Of a DNA stretch of 38,501 bases, positions 16,921 to 25,552 are shown one piece after another. Under the pieces are notes generated by a model, which ran no database searches, was not told the origin of the DNA, and saw only the letters and a program-made list of their open reading frames with translations. Position 1 is the stretch's first letter, and each line of letters opens with the position of its first letter. Origin of the DNA: Acidobacteria bacterium UBA2994 (GTDB lineage Bacteria; Acidobacteriota; Vicinamibacteria; Vicinamibacterales; UBA8438); contig DEAA01000003.1 of NCBI GenBank assembly GCA_002346545.1, forward strand, positions 1-38,501, in the 5' to 3' direction. The translations under genes and the position numbers were made by a program.

Positions 16921-18240
16921 CTACGGCTGTTCGGTGGTCTCCAATGCGAGTCGTTCCTCCCGCTCGGCCACCAGTTGCTCGTACCCCTTGTCGTCGAGGT
17001 GCGTGACGGCGATCCAGGCGTGCGACATCTCATCCGCCGTGCGACTGCCACGTCCCACCCACTGAGTCGGATCGGGGTTCTGTTTGTTCCCGGCCGTGTT
17101 GTCGTAGTAGCCGGTGATTACCAGGACGGATCCTGCCGGCACCAGCGGTGCCGAGTCGTCGGCGTAGATGTGGCTGGTGTGCCAGTCGTTCGTCCAATCA
17201 GAGACCGAGCTGACCATCTCCAGATCACCCGTCTTCGGGTCAAAGATCTCAAGCGTCTTACCCACTAGGCGGAAGTGACCGTGCGGCTGGAAGCTGTCGA
17301 TCCGCACCGGGGTGTCGAAGGAATGGAAGCCCTGGGTCATCGCCGTGCCGTGCGGCTGGAGCTCGAGCTCGCTACCCTTCATCAGGAGGGAATAGAGTTT
17401 GAGGTCCTGCTGGTATTTGCCCTCGTGGTCTTCCGGATAGAGCCACACTCCCATCTCGATGACGTCGTCCTCGATGACCTCACCGGTGGGGTAGTAGTGG
17501 ACGTCCCAGGTGACCATCGAGTCGGCCGGGAGCCGTCGGCACGCGTCCTCGGGAACAACCTCGCCCACTTTGCCCAGCGCGTATTCTGAGAGCCGCTCTA
17601 CCTCGACCCACTCCTCGGTCTCTTCATCGAACCCGAGTAGCCGGCTGTTCGCGTGGTGCGCGGCGGCGCGGCCCTGAGGCGACGGCTTGACGGAGACCGC
17701 CTTGATACAGCGATCTTCGGTCATGCCGGTTGGCGTGATTGGGCGCCACCAAACGTCCTGGCCATCGGCCGCTAGGGTATACGGCTTGGTCTTGATGATC
17801 AGATCGGGCGGACCGAACTGTTCCGCGTAGGCCCACTCGCTGAGGTCTGGGAACGACAGCGGCGGCGGGAGGTCGGCCGGGTCGCCCATCGGTGCGCCAG
17901 CGTCCACCCAACTGGAGATCGCCTCGATCTCGGACAGGCTTAGCCGGAGGTCGTCCTTTAGATTCTGAATGCCGATGTCGCGGTCGTAGCGATAGGGCGG
18001 CATCTCGCCCGTCACCACCCGGTTCTTGATGGACCGGGCCCAGGGCCGCACTTCCTGGTAGGTGGTCAGCGACATCGGGCCGATCGAGCCGGGTCGGTGG
18101 CACTGCTGACAGTTCTTCTGGAAGATCGGCGCAATGTCTTTGGAGAACGTTACCTCGTGCGCATCGCTGGGCGTCTGAGCGGCCGCGGGCGCACTAAAGG
18201 CAAGAAGGACTGCGATTCCTAGACTCGAGGCAACACGCAT
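16921..18240 (-). CDS. Secreted heme c / PHM-like copper monooxygenase-type protein (copy 1)
   Basis: This 439-residue protein has a signal peptide (1-22) and a single-heme domain with CQQCH at 44-48 in the context FSKDIAPIFQKN...RPGSIGPMS. A C-terminal region follows that carries the ligand set of type II ascorbate-dependent copper monooxygenases. Candidate ligands are His195-His196 and His248 (WDVHYYPTG) for one copper, and His320, His322 (PHGHFRLVGK) and Met405 (TADEMSH) for the other. The same order occurs in peptidylglycine hydroxylating monooxygenase. The fused heme could deliver the electrons that ascorbate supplies in animals; that is inference. The open frame runs upstream into the next gene, but ATG 18240 with GAGAGGTG before it fits the signal peptide. 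It is the last gene of a three-gene leftward operon. Confidence 0.85.
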   Translation of the reverse strand: MRVASSLGIAVLLAFSAPAAAQTPSDAHEVTFSKDIAPIFQKNCQQCHRPGSIGPMSLTTYQEVRPWARSIKNRVVTGEMPPYRYDRDIGIQNLKDDLRLSLSEIEAISSWVDAGAPMGDPADLPPPLSFPDLSEWAYAEQFGPPDLIIKTKPYTLAADGQDVWWRPITPTGMTEDRCIKAVSVKPSPQGRAAAHHANSRLLGFDEETEEWVEVERLSEYALGKVGEVVPEDACRRLPADSMVTWDVHYYPTGEVIEDDVIEMGVWLYPEDHEGKYQQDLKLYSLLMKGSELELQPHGTAMTQGFHSFDTPVRIDSFQPHGHFRLVGKTLEIFDPKTGDLEMVSSVSDWTNDWHTSHIYADDSAPLVPAGSVLVITGYYDNTAGNKQNPDPTQWVGRGSRTADEMSHAWIAVTHLDDKGYEQLVAEREERLALETTEQP

Positions 18241-18311
18241 ACTGACACCTCTCGAAAGCACTCTGGTTGCGACTACGCGCATCCTACTACAGAAACACGC
18301 CGGAGAGCCGC

Positions 18312-19322
18312 CTATGGTTGGCAGGACGAAGCCACCGTCGTCACCGACGTCAGGTTCAAGCGGCTGACCGGTTCGGCCGGGATGAGCAACGCCTTCACGA
18401 GTACCGTCTGGTTCCGCAGTGATGGCAGGTTGAACTCCGACGCGCCGATCAGCTGGAACTGACCCTGGCCACCGGTCGGGCCCTCGTGTGGCTGGTCTGT
18501 GGGAGGGCCGTTGGCGATGCTGGCCACCGGGTCGGTGGCGCCGGTCAACATCCAAGCGCCGGGCCCGGTTTCGACGACGCAGCCGGTTACCGAGACGACC
18601 TGGACGTTTGACGGGGAACTTCGCGGTCGGTCCGACGACGTGGTTGGCGGTGGCGCGGGCGGCCGTGGCTCCGATGTACCTCCGCTTCGCGGAGCATCCT
18701 TCTTCCACCAGGGATTGCCGTAGTTGAGGAACGGGCCGCTGTCCTCGGAGATGGTGGTCTGGACCCGGTAGTTGAAGGGCGAGAGCAGCCGGACGGTGCT
18801 TCTGACGCGGATCGTCTTGCGGTTATGGACGAACGGTGCACCGTCGAACCTGATGGTGAACACGCCGCCTAGGTCGCCAGTGACTGTCCCGGTCTGAAGA
18901 TACGAGTAGCCGCGGCTGTCGTTCACCATCCGTGCGATGGTGAGGTTGTCTCTCAGGTAGCCGATGGTCTCTCGAATGGTGACCGGCCCGTCGTCTCCCA
19001 TCGCCTCGGTGATTGCCTCGAAATAGCCATCATCAAGGGCCTTGAACTCGGTGGTGCCGTCCAGGCTGCCGGCTGGGCCAAGCGCGCTGTCAGGATAATC
19101 CCAGGAAAACGCCCACCTGCCGCTGAAGTAGCGTGCGAAATCGAGTTGAGGCACATCGTCATCCGGCCTGGTCGGCCGGTCGAGGTTCGGCATCTGGCTG
19201 GTCGGCCGATCAGAGGTCGGAGGCGCTTGTTCTGGGACCTGACCTTGAATGACAGCGTCCGAGCACGCGATCGCAACAAGGGTGAGGCCACAGCCCGCCG
19301 ACTGTCGCCACCTGCTTCGCAT
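18312..19322 (-). CDS. Putative lipoprotein with lipocalin-like domain and C-terminal beta domain
   Basis: This 336-residue protein begins MRSRWRQSAGCGLTLVAIAC, a signal with a plausible lipobox Cys at 20. A Pro/Asp-rich linker follows. Residues about 60-200 (FSGRWAFSWDYPDSALGPAG, TTEFKALDDGYFEAI, VVE-like strands, RVQTTISEDSG) look like a DUF1579/lipocalin-type barrel. After a Pro/Ser linker (about 210-240) the C-terminus (VTGCVVETGPGAWMLTGATDP, FQLIGASEFNL, VLVKALLIP, LNLTSVTTVASSCQP) forms a second small beta domain with two Cys, of a kind I have seen in Acidobacteriota but cannot name. It lies 11 bases after the upstream heme-copper gene and 71 before the downstream one. It may hold a hydrophobic substrate or cofactor for them; that is a guess from position. 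Confidence 0.7.
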   Translation of the reverse strand: MRSRWRQSAGCGLTLVAIACSDAVIQGQVPEQAPPTSDRPTSQMPNLDRPTRPDDDVPQLDFARYFSGRWAFSWDYPDSALGPAGSLDGTTEFKALDDGYFEAITEAMGDDGPVTIRETIGYLRDNLTIARMVNDSRGYSYLQTGTVTGDLGGVFTIRFDGAPFVHNRKTIRVRSTVRLLSPFNYRVQTTISEDSGPFLNYGNPWWKKDAPRSGGTSEPRPPAPPPTTSSDRPRSSPSNVQVVSVTGCVVETGPGAWMLTGATDPVASIANGPPTDQPHEGPTGGQGQFQLIGASEFNLPSLRNQTVLVKALLIPAEPVSRLNLTSVTTVASSCQP

Positions 19323-19333
19323 GATCCGTAGCG

Positions 19334-20752
19334 CTACTGGTCCTGCGACGTTGTTGCAGGCACCTTGGTGAGATCCTGGCTATCCACCGAGAACTGGATG
19401 GTCGGTTGATACATCTCGTCCCAGCTTTGCTCCGACCAGTAGACCGGCTTCTCAGGCGCGGGGTTCCAGCGGTTGCCGGGCGAGTTGTCGTAGATGGCCA
19501 CGTTGGTGATCTTGCTGCCGGCGGGCACCTTCAGCGGCATTTCCAGTTCGTACTGAATCTGCCAATTGAAGTCGTATTCCGGTACATCGAGGATCACTTC
19601 CTCGCTTCCGTCTGGATAGGTTACCCACCACTTCATGCTCTTGCCGCGCAGGTGCATGTGCGGTGTTAGCGAGTAGACCGTGATCGGCTCGTTGACGGGC
19701 GTGATCCCCATCACCCGATGTGCCTCTTCGTAGGGCGGAATCAATGGCCTCGCGGGACTGCGCCGACTGTTGACGGCGTAGCGCAGTTCCTGGCCTGACG
19801 AGAAGTACAGCCCCCGGCCGCCGCTCTTCGGCACCGGGGAACCGGCCTGCAGATTCAGCACCTCGTGTGTCACTGGGTTCTTGGCGAACCACAAGCCGAG
19901 CCGGCTGCGGTCTGTTTCGACCTGGCCGGTCGGGTTGTAGTGCAACACCCAGCGGATGTACTTCCCGGCCGGAATCCGCTTGGCGAATCCGTCGGGGTGT
20001 GATTCGTAGCCGCGACCAGGCACGTAAGACAGCAGTTTGTTCGCGCCCGCTAGCGGGTCGTCGTTCCCTGAACTGGCAGCCCGGCCCATGGGCTGGCTCG
20101 GAGGTACCTGGCTGCCGTCCTCGTCGTGCAGATACCCGTCAGTCACGGAGTAGCCCTCCGGAATGTCGACAATGTAGGCGCCCGAGTGATGCACCACCGC
20201 ATGGTTCTCGGGACGTAGTTCCAGGCCGGAGGCCCACCGGTCTTGGGCGAAGGGAATCGGCTGATAGAAGTAGAGGTAGGGTTCGGCGCCGTCCGGCTTG
20301 ATCGTCCATTCGACGGGCTGCTCGAAGATGTAGTCCGGTTCACCTAGCTGCCAGCCGGTGGTGAAGGTTGGCGGCTCCGGCAGGTCGGCATCATTACCTG
20401 GCGGTGCGCCGCCTTCGACCCACGCCACGATGGTGTCGATCTCGTCCTGTATGAGTCGGTTGTCGTTCCGCATCTTCATGCTGGTTGGAGTCGCGCCCCA
20501 CGGCGGCATCTCGCCCGAGACAACCCGGGCCTGGATCGACCGTGCCCATGGACGCGTGCTCTTGTAGTCCAAGAACGACATCGGACCAATTTCTCCCTGG
20601 CGATGGCATCTGACGCACTTCTGGTACAGGATGGGTGCGACGTCCTTGGCAAACGTCGGCGCGGCGCCGGGCGCTTCGTTGGCATGTGCGCCTCCAGCCG
20701 CCGGTGCTGTCAGAGTAACCGCTACCGCTAGTATTGAGAGAGGACGCTGCAT
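19334..20752 (-). CDS. Secreted heme c / PHM-like copper monooxygenase-type protein (copy 2)
   Basis: This 472-residue paralogue of 16921-18240 has a signal peptide (1-24), a heme motif CVRCH at 46-50 within FAKDVAPILYQK...RQGEIGPMSF, and then the copper region. Candidate ligands are His188-His189 (HAVVHHSG), His271 (WVLHYNPTG), His365 and His367 (TPHMHLRGKSM), and Met447 (SWDEMYQP). The block IYDNSPGNRWNPAP is also typical of the family. All five His and the Met are kept, so a two-copper active site is likely in both copies. ATG 20752 has a strong ribosome site (AAGGAGATAG). It is the first gene of the operon, ending 11 bases before the lipocalin-like gene. The substrate is unknown; C-H hydroxylation or a related copper/oxygen reaction is the family expectation. 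Confidence 0.86.
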   Translation of the reverse strand: MQRPLSILAVAVTLTAPAAGGAHANEAPGAAPTFAKDVAPILYQKCVRCHRQGEIGPMSFLDYKSTRPWARSIQARVVSGEMPPWGATPTSMKMRNDNRLIQDEIDTIVAWVEGGAPPGNDADLPEPPTFTTGWQLGEPDYIFEQPVEWTIKPDGAEPYLYFYQPIPFAQDRWASGLELRPENHAVVHHSGAYIVDIPEGYSVTDGYLHDEDGSQVPPSQPMGRAASSGNDDPLAGANKLLSYVPGRGYESHPDGFAKRIPAGKYIRWVLHYNPTGQVETDRSRLGLWFAKNPVTHEVLNLQAGSPVPKSGGRGLYFSSGQELRYAVNSRRSPARPLIPPYEEAHRVMGITPVNEPITVYSLTPHMHLRGKSMKWWVTYPDGSEEVILDVPEYDFNWQIQYELEMPLKVPAGSKITNVAIYDNSPGNRWNPAPEKPVYWSEQSWDEMYQPTIQFSVDSQDLTKVPATTSQDQ

Positions 20753-20818
20753 TCCTATCTCCTTCAAGGGTTATATTTGCTATTAGACTCGCCTTGAGGC
20801 GCCGGGGCAACTTCTGTC

Positions 20819-21050
20819 TTACTTCATCTTTTCGAGAAGCGCGAAAACCCAAGCGCAGATCTCCGGAGCTGAACGCCTGGCCCGTGGAGCAGTGCCCTTG
20901 GTTTTGGCAAGTACGAAACCGCCGCCGACGAGTGTGATCAGTCCCAGGGCGATGTGGACCTGGACGAGGAGCCCCAACAGACCGGCGTAGCCAAGTTCCT
21001 GCTGGTACGAGACGTCGATGATTTTCTCGATAAGCTCCGCGGCTTGAGCA
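20819..21050 (-). pseudogene. Start-less membrane-protein frame abutting tRNA-Leu
   Basis: Reading leftward from the CCA end of the tRNA, one frame stays open for about 75 codons: AQAAELIEKIIDVSYQQELG, then YAGLLGLLVQVHIALGLITL, VGGGFVLAKTKG and a basic tail ending LLEKMK and TAA (20819-20821). It has a convincing transmembrane helix and natural composition but no ATG or GTG; the only in-frame TTG falls inside the helix. It is either the 3' remnant of a gene whose 5' part was lost at the tRNA end, or chance coding. No family was recognised. Confidence 0.4.
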
Positions 21051-21051
21051 G

Positions 21052-21139
21052 TGGTGCGGAAGGGGGGACTTGAACCCCCATGGGACTAAGTCCCACTGGC
21101 TCCTGAAGCCAGCGCGTCTGCCAATTCCGCCACTTCCGC
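21052..21139 (-). tRNA. tRNA-Leu (anticodon CAG)
   Basis: Minus strand. The acceptor GCGGAAG pairs with CTTCCGC, the discriminator is A, and CCA is encoded. The anticodon arm is CTGGC-TTCAGGA-GCCAG, giving anticodon CAG for CUG codons. The long variable arm (TGGGACTTAGTCCCA) is that of a class II tRNA, and the T arm is GGGGG-TTCAAGT-CCCCC. All stems are complete. It lies between the leftward copper operon and the rightward sppA gene. Confidence 0.97.
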
Positions 21140-21165
21140 AGTGGGGGAGTGCAACCCCTGGCGGG

Positions 21166-21189
21166 GCCTTCGGCCGGTCAGCCGAAGGC
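21166..21189. repeat. Perfect 9-bp hairpin between tRNA-Leu and sppA
   Basis: GCCTTCGGC (21166-21174) and GCCGAAGGC (21181-21189) are perfect complements with a six-base loop. The flanking genes point away from each other, so it is not their terminator. No T-tract follows. It may be a regulatory structure or operator; TATACT at 21223-21228 downstream is a possible sppA -10 without a clear -35. Confidence 0.55.
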
Positions 21190-21339
21190 TCAGTATACCG
21201 GAGTCCGAGACGGCGGTGCACGTATACTCAAATGGGAATGGGCCGTGCTGTTTTGGTCCGAGGGAATCGAGACCGGTGCGCCGAGCGTGCCGTGGCGCCG
21301 GGCGACCGCCGGTAGCCGGAACGAGTAGAAGGAGATACC

Positions 21340-23091
21340 GTGGCAATGCACCGCGGCGTGAAGTTCATCTTCGTGTTCCTGCTTCTAGCGGTCATGGCCT
21401 CCATGGGCGGCATGGTGGCGATGTACTTCTTCGTCTCTGGCAGCGCGCCCTCGGTCAGCACTAACTCGGTGCTGGTACTCCCGGTGCCGGGCGGCCTCAG
21501 CGAGCGCGAGGGTAACCCGCTCCTGACCGCTTTTGCCGGTCCGGGGGCGACGCTGGCCAGCGTGGTGGAGAGCCTGCGCAAGGCCAAGGTCGACCAGCGT
21601 ATTCGCGGCGTTATTCTGGCGCCGGCGGGGCCGCAGGTTTACTGGGGCAAGGCGCAGGAGATTCGCGATGCCATCGTTGACTATCGCGAATCTGGCAAGC
21701 CCATCGTGGCGTTCCTCGAGTACGGCAGCACGCAGGAGTACTACGTGGCCTCTGCGGCCAACAAGGTGTTCCTGAAGCCGGGGAGTCCGCTCGATCTGGT
21801 GGGCGTGGCCAGCTACGAGATGTTTCTGCGGGGGCTGTTCGACAACATCGACGCCTACCCTGACATGCTCAATGCCGGTGATTTTAAGACGGCGGCCAAC
21901 CAGTACACCGAGACCACGATGACGCCTGAGCATCGTGAGATGGCGGAATCGCTAAACAACGATCTCTACGAACAATTGGTCGAGGGGATCGCCGATGGGC
22001 GCAAGCTGGACGAGGACGAGGTTCGGCGCCTGATCGATGAAGGGCCGTTTCTGCCGAAAGATGCACTGCAAGCCGGCTTGATCGATGGCCTGGTCTACGC
22101 CGACGAACTGAAGCGGCAGCCGCCGTTCGACGAAGTCAACTGGCGGGAGATCCACGACAGCGAGTATCGCCAGCTGAGCCTGGAGTCGGTCGGACTGAAC
22201 CGTGGCCGGCGCATCGCGCTCGTCTATGCGAACGGCACCATCAACAGCGGCGCCGGCGGCATCGATCTGCTCGGCGGCGAGGTGCTCGGATCTGACAGTG
22301 TGATTCGCTCGATTCGTGCCGCTCGCGATGACGATTCGGTGCGCGCCATCGTACTGCGCATCGACAGCCCTGGAGGCTCAGCTGTCGCCTCGGACGCCAT
22401 CTGGCGCGAGGTGGGTCTGGCGGCTCAGGAGAAGCCGGTCATCGCCTCGATGTCCGACCTCGCCGCCTCGGGTGGCTACTACATTGCAATGGCGGCCGAT
22501 GCCATCGTGGCGCAGCCGGGCACGTTGACCGGGTCCATCGGCGTGGTGGCCGGGAAGATTGCCACCGGTGGGACCTACAACAAGCTCGGCATTACGGTGG
22601 AGCCGGTCGCGGCCGGTCGCTTCGCCGGCATCTACTCACCCGTGGCGCCGTTCACCGACGACGAGCGGTTGAAGATGCAGGATCACATCGACGCCATTTA
22701 CGATGATTTCATCACCAAGGCCGCCGAAGGGCGAGACACCACGCCAGACGCTATCCACGAGGTGGGGCAGGGCCGCGTATGGACCGGGCGCCAGGCCAAG
22801 ACACACGGGCTGGTGGACGAACTGGGCGGTATAGGGCGGGCGGTAGCCCTGGCGAAGGACCAGGTGGGGCTCGACCCCGACGAGGATGTCGAACTCGTGG
22901 TCTTCCCTCGTCCCCAGAGCCTGTTCGAACTGTTGAACAACGGCTTCTCGGTGTCTGGCGCCCTGGCCCGTTTGGGCTGGTTGCCGCCCTCGGCCGAGAT
23001 GGTGGCCGTAGCGGCTACCCAGCCGCTGCATATGTTCCGCCCGGGCGAGCCGCTGGCTATCCTGCCTGGGGCGTTGGTGCCTGGCCAGTAG
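21340..23091 (+). CDS. sppA: Signal peptide peptidase SppA, 67-kDa type
   Basis: This 583-residue membrane-anchored S49 serine protease has an N-terminal helix (about 8-32) followed by two tandem S49 domains, the long form found in E. coli (618 residues). The catalytic Lys183 lies in the first domain (GDFKTAANQYTETTMTP) and the nucleophile Ser377 in the second (DLAASGGYY), after RIDSPGGSAVASD. The spacing matches the known Lys/Ser dyad. It cleaves leftover signal peptides in the cytoplasmic membrane, a job consistent with the heavy load of exported proteins in this window, though the gene is widespread. The start is GTG 21340, 5 bases after AAGGAG; ATG 21346 is also possible but further from that site. 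It converges on the foldase gene with a 19-base gap. Confidence 0.95.
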   Translation: MAMHRGVKFIFVFLLLAVMASMGGMVAMYFFVSGSAPSVSTNSVLVLPVPGGLSEREGNPLLTAFAGPGATLASVVESLRKAKVDQRIRGVILAPAGPQVYWGKAQEIRDAIVDYRESGKPIVAFLEYGSTQEYYVASAANKVFLKPGSPLDLVGVASYEMFLRGLFDNIDAYPDMLNAGDFKTAANQYTETTMTPEHREMAESLNNDLYEQLVEGIADGRKLDEDEVRRLIDEGPFLPKDALQAGLIDGLVYADELKRQPPFDEVNWREIHDSEYRQLSLESVGLNRGRRIALVYANGTINSGAGGIDLLGGEVLGSDSVIRSIRAARDDDSVRAIVLRIDSPGGSAVASDAIWREVGLAAQEKPVIASMSDLAASGGYYIAMAADAIVAQPGTLTGSIGVVAGKIATGGTYNKLGITVEPVAAGRFAGIYSPVAPFTDDERLKMQDHIDAIYDDFITKAAEGRDTTPDAIHEVGQGRVWTGRQAKTHGLVDELGGIGRAVALAKDQVGLDPDEDVELVVFPRPQSLFELLNNGFSVSGALARLGWLPPSAEMVAVAATQPLHMFRPGEPLAILPGALVPGQ

Positions 23092-23110
23092 AAGACGTGG
23101 CTAGAGCCGC

Positions 23111-25033
23111 CTAGACGGCAATCGCCTGCGCGAACGCCGCCATGTCGATGTCGATGGCCAGGCGCGTCTTCGCTTTCTCTATGTAGGCGACAAAGAACTG
23201 GTTCTGGCGTAGCGCCATCAGTTCGTCGCGCAGCGTCTCGCGAGTGGCCGCGAAATCGACCGGGTCGGCCTCCTGGCGCTCGTGCACGTGGAGAATGACG
23301 GCGCTGTTGCCGGTTAGGACCGGGTCGCTGGTCTCACCCGCATCCATCGAGAACGCCATTGCCTCGACCGACGCGTTCAGTCCGACGCCGGGCACCGCGG
23401 CGCCGCGGGCAATCAGTTCGCTGCTGTTCACGGTCAGCTCGTCCGCCTCGGCAGCCGCGGTGAAGTCTTCGGCCTCTTTGAGCTGTGCGGCCACGGCATT
23501 GGCGCGCTCTTGCGCGGCCACGAACGCCTTGCGGCGGATGACGTCGTCACGGACTCGCGCTTCCACCTCGTCCAGGGGCGGGACATATGGGTCCTGCACG
23601 TCGGTCACCGTGACAAAAGCCGGGCCGGTCGGCGTGGTGATGGGGCCGGCTACTTCGCCTTCTGCCAGCTGAAACGCCTGGGTGGTTACTTCGGGTGAGA
23701 AGCCAAGACCCAGAATCGGCTCGCCAGGTCCGGCAAACCCGCTCTCCTGTGCCTCGAGCCCGCGCCGCTGGGCGGCGACGGTCATTTCCTCGGGCGTGGT
23801 GATCTCGGCCGCCATCGCCTGGGCCAGCGCCTCGGCACGGGCTTGGGCGCTTTCCTGCTTCAGCAGCTGGACGATGCTCTCGCGGACCTCGTCGATGGTC
23901 TGTGACTCGCCACCGCTCTTTTCGGTGGCCTTGATCACGTGGATGCCGAACATGCTGCTGACCGGGTCGCTTACCTCGTCCTGGGCCAGCGCGAAGGCTG
24001 CGCCCTCGAACTCGGGTACCATCTGGCCGCGTTCGATCGGGCCTAGGTCGCCGCCGGCTTCTTTCGTGCCTTCGTCCTCGGAGTACTGCCGCGCCAATTC
24101 GGCGAAGTCGGCGCCCTCGCGCGCCTGGGTCGCCAACTCCTGCGCTTGGGCCAGCACCGCGGCCTCGTCCTTGCCCTCGGTCCGCAGCAGGATGTGGCTG
24201 GTGCGGAGGTTCGTGGGCTGGGTGTAGCGCCCGGTGTTGTTGTCGTAGTAGGCCTGCACCTCGGCGACGCTCGGATTGAACGCGTCCTGCAGGGCAGGCA
24301 CATCGATCAACACGAACTGTAGCCGGCGCTTCTCGGGCACGAGATAGTCGTTTGCGTTTTGCGCGTAGAGCGCGTCGACATCGTCTTCGGTGGCCTCGAT
24401 GCCCTCGCGGAAATCGTCGGCGCGGAAGGAGATAGCGCTCAGCCGCACCCGTTCGTTGCGTGCTTCGTGCTCTTTCTGCAGATCCTCGTCGGCCACCGTG
24501 ATCCAGTCGGTGACGGCGGCCTGCAGCCGCTCGAGCATCAGCGAGCGGCGAACTTGCTCCTCGAAGTCGGCCGGCGTCATCGGCGGCTGCTGCACGCGCA
24601 GCATCTGCATGTAGGCCTCTTCACCGATGAACACGCCGTTCTGTTGGAAGAGTGGCAGCGAGAGAATCCGCTCCCGAATCTCGGCGTCGGTTACGACCAC
24701 GCCAAGTCGCTCGGCCTCCTGCAGCGCCGCATACTCGTCGATCATCTGCTGCAGCAGCTGACGGTCGATCCCCATCGACTGCAGGATCTCCGGCGTGATC
24801 TCACCGCCCGACTGGGCGCGGTACTGATTGAGTTGCGCCAGGTAGACGCTGCGGAATTCGCCGATCGTGATCTCCTGGTCGCCCACCTGCGCGATGACAT
24901 CGGTGAGGGCGCCCGGGGTCTCGGGCTGCGGCTGAATCAGCGGGAAGCCGAGAACCAGCAGCGCGAATCCGGCGAGAGCCAGCGTCCACTTTAGCCACCC
25001 GCGGTGGCGGCGCATGCGATCGAGCGTCGTCAT
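23111..25033 (-). CDS. PpiD/SurA-like membrane-anchored peptidyl-prolyl isomerase
   Basis: This 640-residue protein has one N-terminal membrane helix (about 14-34) after a basic cytoplasmic stub (MTTLDRMRRHRGWLK), as in PpiD. A SurA/PpiD-type chaperone region (about 45-255) is followed by a parvulin domain at about 275-372 (RTSHILLRTEG, GGDLGPIERGQMVPEFEGAA, FGIHVIKATE). A C-terminal region with a second, weaker parvulin-like segment (about 430-500, GPITTPTGPAFVTVTDV) and a helical tail completes it. It should assist folding of proteins emerging into the periplasm. The start at 25033 is chosen for the membrane anchor; AGGGAG lies about 11 bases upstream. It may also be called ppiD by annotators; the exact orthology is uncertain. 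Confidence 0.88.
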   Translation of the reverse strand: MTTLDRMRRHRGWLKWTLALAGFALLVLGFPLIQPQPETPGALTDVIAQVGDQEITIGEFRSVYLAQLNQYRAQSGGEITPEILQSMGIDRQLLQQMIDEYAALQEAERLGVVVTDAEIRERILSLPLFQQNGVFIGEEAYMQMLRVQQPPMTPADFEEQVRRSLMLERLQAAVTDWITVADEDLQKEHEARNERVRLSAISFRADDFREGIEATEDDVDALYAQNANDYLVPEKRRLQFVLIDVPALQDAFNPSVAEVQAYYDNNTGRYTQPTNLRTSHILLRTEGKDEAAVLAQAQELATQAREGADFAELARQYSEDEGTKEAGGDLGPIERGQMVPEFEGAAFALAQDEVSDPVSSMFGIHVIKATEKSGGESQTIDEVRESIVQLLKQESAQARAEALAQAMAAEITTPEEMTVAAQRRGLEAQESGFAGPGEPILGLGFSPEVTTQAFQLAEGEVAGPITTPTGPAFVTVTDVQDPYVPPLDEVEARVRDDVIRRKAFVAAQERANAVAAQLKEAEDFTAAAEADELTVNSSELIARGAAVPGVGLNASVEAMAFSMDAGETSDPVLTGNSAVILHVHERQEADPVDFAATRETLRDELMALRQNQFFVAYIEKAKTRLAIDIDMAAFAQAIAV

Positions 25034-25552
25034 GATGCAATCAACTCCCTGAACGGGTGGTCCGTACCGTAGGTAGCGAAGCCACACCCGAATTCTCGAT
25101 CTTACGGTACCGGTTCTGAAAGCGGCAAGCGCTGACCCAGAATGAGACACCCCACCGGATTGCGGGTGAGCTGGGGTGGAGGGTTGCACTACATTGGTGC
25201 GTCCGAGGCCCCCAAATATGTTACATTTATGCGGTACTGAAGGACTTAGGGGAACTGACAGAACAGACCTGAGTATGGCGGCACGGGGTCACAGCAAGAC
25301 GGCAAGACAACGCCAGACGCCACCCCGGCCAGGTCTGACGGTTGCCGTTGTTCATCACGCCGGGCCAGACGTCGAGGCCCATCTGGCTCGCCTGGCGCGT
25401 CAGCGCCGCTACCACTTCGCCTACTGTTTGCAATTAGCGCTCCAGTCGACCGGCTGCTGCAGGCGGTCGAAGACGCCATGTACTTGGGCAAGGCCCATGG
25501 GAAGGACGGTATCCAACTGGCGAGTGCCGTCGCGTGAGAAGGGACTGAGTCG
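25034..25552. other. Divergent intergenic region upstream of the foldase and mreB genes
   Basis: These 519 bases hold no intact gene. Near the foldase start are complementary GTACCGTA (25064-25071) and TACGGTAC (25103-25110). CACCCCA (25148-25154) and TGGGGTG (25172-25178) can also pair. An AT-rich patch (25214-25231) stands out from the GC-rich background and may hold promoter elements. The 3' part contains a GGDEF-like tail relic, described separately. Confidence 0.4.
25414..25537 (+). pseudogene. Relic resembling the C-terminal tail of a GGDEF domain
   Basis: The frame ending at TGA 25535-25537 reads FAISAPVDRLLQAVEDAMYL then GKAHGKDGIQLASAVA. This resembles the last helix of diguanylate cyclases (LLxxADxAMYxAKxxGKDRI). 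The upstream GLTVAVVHHAGPDVE, around 25340-25380 in another frame, resembles the preceding VTVSxGVAH strand. No GGDEF signature or start is present, so at best it is the tail of a broken gene. It ends 15 bases before mreB. Confidence 0.5.

Noticed and set aside
18241..18708. N-terminal extension of the heme-copper gene to 595 residues
   Set aside because: It runs through the end of the lipocalin-like gene in another frame, is Arg-rich without domain character, and ATG 18240 has a ribosome site and signal peptide.
21166..21189. Hairpin as terminator of tRNA-Leu or sppA
   Set aside because: Both genes point away from it and no T-tract follows.
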